Position numbers and translations under genes: made by a program. A stretch of 64,000 bases of DNA, from assembly GCF_001665835.1 (NCBI RefSeq), contig NZ_LZSX01000011.1:1-64000 (forward strand), written 5' to 3'. Positions 63,216-64,000 of the stretch are shown piece after piece (position 1 is the first letter of the stretch; the number at the start of each line of letters is the position of its first letter). Source of the stretch: Mycobacterium colombiense (lineage in GTDB: Bacteria; Actinomycetota; Actinomycetes; Mycobacteriales; Mycobacteriaceae). The notes below the pieces were generated by a model. The model did no database searches. It had not been told where the DNA came from and was given only the letters and a program-made list of their open reading frames with translations.

Positions 63216-64000
63216 CTACTCCGGTGTGCGGGCCGCCGAGCCGACGGCAGCACCGAGGGACGCGAAGCCGCCGTCATGCAGCCGCTGCGCGATGCCCTGG
63301 TGAATCTGCTTGGCCCACAAGCCTCCTCCGTAGATGAAGCCCGTATAGCCCTGCAGCAGCGATGCGCCCGCGGTGATCCGCTCCCACGCGTCGTCCGCCG
63401 TCTCGATGCCCCCGACGCTGATCAGCACCAGGCGGTCGCCGACCCGGCCGTACAGCCTGCGCAGCACCTCGACGGCGCGGCGCGCCACCGGCGGACCGGA
63501 GATGCCGCCCGGACCCAGCTCGTCGACCCCCGGTGTGTGCAGACCCTGGCGCGACACGGTGGTGTTGGTGGCGACGATACCGGCCAGCCCCAGTTCGACT
63601 GCCAGGTCTGCGATCTCGTCCACATCGGAATCGGAAAGATCCGGCGCGATCTTCACCAGCACCGGTGTCGACGTCTCGGCGAGCACGGCCGACAGGATGG
63701 GCCGCAGCGACTCGACCGCCTGCAGATTGCGCAGCCCGGGCGTGTTCGGCGAGCTGACATTGACCACCAGGTAGGACGCCAGCGGGCCGACCAGCCGGGC
63801 GCTCGCCCGGTAATCGTCGACGGCCTCGTCGGCCGGCGTCACCTTCGTCTTGCCGATGTTGACCCCGATCGGCACCTCGGGCCGCTGCCGCGAAAGCCGC
63901 ATCGCCAGCGCGCCCGCACCGAGATTGTTGAAGCCCATCCGATTCAGCAGCGCCCGGTCGGCCGGAAGCCGGAACATGCGCGGGGCGGGATTGCCGGGTT
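63216..64000 (-). CDS. pyrD: dihydroorotate dehydrogenase (quinone) PyrD, 5' end outside window
   Basis: The C-terminal ~260 residues of a class 2 (membrane-associated, quinone-dependent) dihydroorotate dehydrogenase of pyrimidine synthesis. FMN-binding and catalytic features include [14 protein letters not shown] with the class 2 catalytic Ser in the NVSSPNT loop, [17 protein letters not shown] and [27 protein letters not shown]. The frame is open to the end of the window, and the N-terminal part is missing. In M. tuberculosis pyrD (Rv2139) is adjacent to the PEBP gene; here the accessory block separates them. Confidence 0.95.
   Translation of the reverse strand, partial: PGNPAPRMFRLPADRALLNRMGFNNLGAGALAMRLSRQRPEVPIGVNIGKTKVTPADEAVDDYRASARLVGPLASYLVVNVSSPNTPGLRNLQAVESLRPILSAVLAETSTPVLVKIAPDLSDSDVDEIADLAVELGLAGIVATNTTVSRQGLHTPGVDELGPGGISGPPVARRAVEVLRRLYGRVGDRLVLISVGGIETADDAWERITAGASLLQGYTGFIYGGGLWAKQIHQGIAQRLHDGGFASLGAAVGSAARTPE

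Overview
The window is a contiguous stretch of a high-GC actinobacterial chromosome. Gene order, protein sequences and operon overlaps match the Rv2139-Rv2198c region of Mycobacterium tuberculosis almost gene for gene, read in the opposite orientation. Several M. tuberculosis-specific insertions are absent: the PE_PGRS38/Rv2159c-Rv2161c block between pbpB and murE, and an IS6110 copy upstream of mraZ. This points to a non-tuberculous, probably slow-growing Mycobacterium. Species identity is an inference.

Layout. 1-6.2 kb: tail of mmpS3, a small membrane protein gene, a DUF5994 gene, and the respiratory operon ctaE-qcrC-qcrA-qcrB on the minus strand (cytochrome bc1-aa3 supercomplex). 6.3-9.6 kb: trpD, a DnaQ-type exonuclease fused to a UvrC-like GIY-YIG region, and a small Cys-rich protein. 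9.7-20.6 kb: cell-envelope genes, namely a RipC-type NlpC/P60 hydrolase, a putative secreted zinc metalloprotease, pimB', fadD15, two START-like proteins, an ArsA-like ATPase, a PlsC-type acyltransferase, a GT-C mannosyltransferase and a polytopic membrane protein. 20.7-31.3 kb: RNase AS, aroG, an FAD monooxygenase not at this locus in M. tuberculosis, pknL with its divergent substrate regulator Rv2175c, mptA, idsA2, the Rv2172c-type MTHFR, lppM and a GNAT.

31.6-54.4 kb is the complete division and cell wall (dcw) cluster: mraZ, rsmH, ftsL, pbpB, murE, murF, mraY, murD, ftsW, murG, murC, ftsQ, ftsZ, yfiH, yggS, sepF, yggT, wag31. Most consecutive genes overlap by ATGA or GTGA, so translational coupling is likely. 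Arrays of TGGGG at 10-bp spacing precede mraZ and look like a MraZ operator, with a second array in opposite orientation about 145 bp further upstream. 54.4-57.5 kb holds a phosphoribosyltransferase, a small membrane protein, tRNA-Leu(GAG), an M20 peptidase and a PEBP protein.

57.5-63.2 kb is the accessory part. It starts with an 18-bp x4 minisatellite. Then comes a perfect mycobacterial SOS (LexA) box placed on the start codon of a 65-codon reading frame, coupled by ATGA to a 13E12-family DUF222-HNH gene whose C-terminus appears frameshifted. A minus-strand set follows: a PucR-like regulator, an Rv1733c-like membrane protein and two tandem GreA/Gfh-like proteins. Both intergenic regions of this set contain inverted repeats built on the word TTGTCGGG/CCCGACAA or close variants, suggesting a small locally regulated module. 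The window ends in pyrD, whose 5' end lies outside.
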